DNA of 64,000 nucleotides from positions 496,001-560,000 of the forward strand of contig NZ_JAKFGB010000012.1 in the NCBI RefSeq assembly GCF_022267515.1. The letters are read 5' to 3'. The DNA comes from Rubinisphaera margarita (GTDB taxonomy: Bacteria; Planctomycetota; Planctomycetia; Planctomycetales; Planctomycetaceae). The notes under the pieces were generated by a model. It made no database searches. It was not told where the DNA came from and saw only the letters and a program-made list of their open reading frames with translations. A program made the position numbers and the translations under genes. Each line of letters starts with the position of its first letter. Positions within the stretch are counted from its first letter, which is position 1. Below are positions 61,216-64,000 of this stretch, one piece after another.

Positions 61216-61752
61216 TGCTGGTTCTCCGGTTTCAAGGCTGTCTTCTCAGTCATCCTTTCCGGGCGGGAGAGCATCCGCCGAGTTGATAACGGCGTGCCAC
61301 GTGCCGACGGGCGACTTGCCGCAGCCGTTACGGTCCATGACATTATTGTCGCAGCCGCCCGGGAACCATCTCCCCGACTGGAAAAGATTGTGTGATATCA
61401 AGGGTGTGAATTCATGATAGTCATGGCGTTGCAGACTGTCACCCTGCAGTGAATACGGTTGAGTGGTCGAAATTGATCATGGATTCACAGAACATTGGGG
61501 AATCGGTCGTTTTTGCCCGACCTCGGCGATATGATGGGGCGAGAAAAATCGCGAGAAGTGAGCAGGGCCGACGAAGCCACCCGAGAGGGAGGATCGTCCC
61601 CGCGGTCCAGCGCAGGACTGACACTTCCGAATGTTTGACGGGCCGCTCGGCAGAAACGATGGTTTCATCAGCTGCTGAGTCCGGAAAAACTGCAATTATG
61701 AATGACTCCCGTGTTCCTCGAACGTGGGAATTTGGACCCGGAGGAGTTTCAG
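61216..61752. other. 537-bp intergenic region
   Basis: It separates two divergent genes, the RegA-like regulator and the DUF116 fusion. Open frames here are short or extend over neighbouring genes in other frames, so none is credible. A TTGACG (61635) is a possible -35 for the right-hand gene, with a poor -10. No operon leader, riboswitch or repeat that I recognise is visible. Confidence 0.45.
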
Positions 61753-63615
<1,863 letters not shown>

Positions 63616-63659
63616 GATGACCTTGCGGGCGTTGTGAACAACGGGAAGGCCGTTTAGCT

Positions 63660-64000
63660 GTGGAATGGTACGCGACGCTCGCTCTCGGAGCTTTCATCGT
63701 TCTGTTCGGTGCTGTTTACGTCATCCGTCACCGCCGGGCGATCTCGTCGTTCGGCCAGGATCCTGATTTCGACGTCAGGCAGCGAGAGTTTCTGGTTGCC
63801 CAGCATCGGCGGCGTCTGCTTACGTCGAGTTTGTTGATCGCCACCGGGCTATTGATTCCAGCGCTTTATTACGCGATGGATCCGCTCCGCAACGTGGTGC
63901 TCTTCACGTTCCTGCTGCTCACTCTTCTGGTCCTCGTCACCGCCATCGGGTTGCTGGCGATCGGGGACATGATGTCGAATCGCTTCCTGCGATCCGACCT
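63660..64000 (+). CDS. Membrane protein, truncated at the window end
   Basis: 113 codons from a GTG at 63660, which follows GGAAGG by about ten bases; the gene continues past the window. The translation has three hydrophobic segments: WYATLALGAFIVLFGAVYVI, SSLLIATGLLIPALYYAM and VVLFTFLLLTLLVLVTAIGL. A polar, basic loop (RHRRAISSFGQ...FLVAQHRRR) lies between the first two. It begins 45 bp after the fusion gene on the same strand and could share its transcript. No family recognised. Confidence 0.65.
   Translation, partial: MEWYATLALGAFIVLFGAVYVIRHRRAISSFGQDPDFDVRQREFLVAQHRRRLLTSSLLIATGLLIPALYYAMDPLRNVVLFTFLLLTLLVLVTAIGLLAIGDMMSNRFLRSD

Noticed and set aside
61270..61310. Sigma54 promoter upstream of the RegA-like gene
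   Set aside because: The minus strand has TGGCAC but the second element is not TTGC-like at the right spacing, and the regulator is not a sigma54 activator with an AAA domain.

Overview
The window reads as ordinary chromosome of a planctomycete (order Planctomycetales; genus not assigned). I infer this from several PVC-clade hallmarks: two very large cytochromes with planctomycete-type dehydrogenase, HEAT and CxxCH domains; ThuA-domain proteins; a Gfo/Idh/MocA enzyme divergent from a XylR-type AraC regulator; Ser/Thr kinases fused to WD40-like or AAA/TPR sensors; many secreted proteins; moderately high G+C; and a mur cluster whose murE carries the DNPR motif of meso-diaminopimelate ligases. 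I see no insertion sequence, prophage, integrase, CRISPR array or rRNA. One tRNA gene, tRNA-Arg(UCG), is present with its own promoter and terminator.

Layout. 1-1.7 kb: murE and the start of murF (minus strand). 1.9-3.9 kb: luciferase-like monooxygenase plus alpha/beta hydrolase. 4.1-8.8 kb: small conserved protein, ThuA protein, mnmG, an exported SAM methyltransferase and a TlpA-like thioredoxin. 9-13 kb: a kinase/AAA/TPR signalling protein, followed by a PhoD-like phosphatase. 15.3-19.7 kb: a TolQ/ExbB/MotA-like channel protein and two single-span partners. 19.7-32.6 kb: a probable sugar-utilisation and respiratory block (GH2 enzyme, ThuA-cytochrome, Gfo/Idh/MocA enzyme, XylR-like regulator, second cytochrome). 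32.9-38.7 kb: a tightly coupled signalling operon (hybrid kinase with three receivers, CheR, CheB, receiver-kinase). 38.8-41 kb: a DapA-family protein and an NAD-dependent epimerase-like protein. 41-47.7 kb: RND permease and adaptor, divergent from a TolC-like protein. 47.7-50.4 kb: a glycosyltransferase-sulfotransferase fusion, a 59-residue Tat-signal micro-protein and a duplicated-domain protein. 50.5-58.3 kb: a WD40 Ser/Thr kinase and a second RND permease/adaptor pair. 58.6-64 kb: tRNA-Arg, a secreted hypothetical, a di-haem cytochrome with an ActR/RegA-type regulator, a DUF116-polyprenyl synthase fusion and a truncated membrane protein.

How the parts work together. The two RND systems, the TolQ-like cluster, the TlpA protein and the cytochromes belong to the double-membrane envelope. 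The 19.7-32.6 kb block looks like polysaccharide or sugar breakdown tied to periplasmic electron transfer. The CheR/CheB operon has no chemoreceptor, CheA or CheW, so its methylation target is probably something other than a classical MCP.

Most notable observations: a long hairpin that buries both the ribosome binding site and the start codon of the GH2 gene (22099-22136); an apparently asymmetric pair of ExbD/MotB-like partners next to the TolQ-like protein; CheR/CheB next to a kinase with a Glu/Gln-rich coiled coil; the 59-residue Tat micro-protein beside an internally duplicated protein; and two domain fusions (glycosyltransferase-sulfotransferase and DUF116-polyprenyl synthase). Functional statements come from motif reading only; no database search was run.
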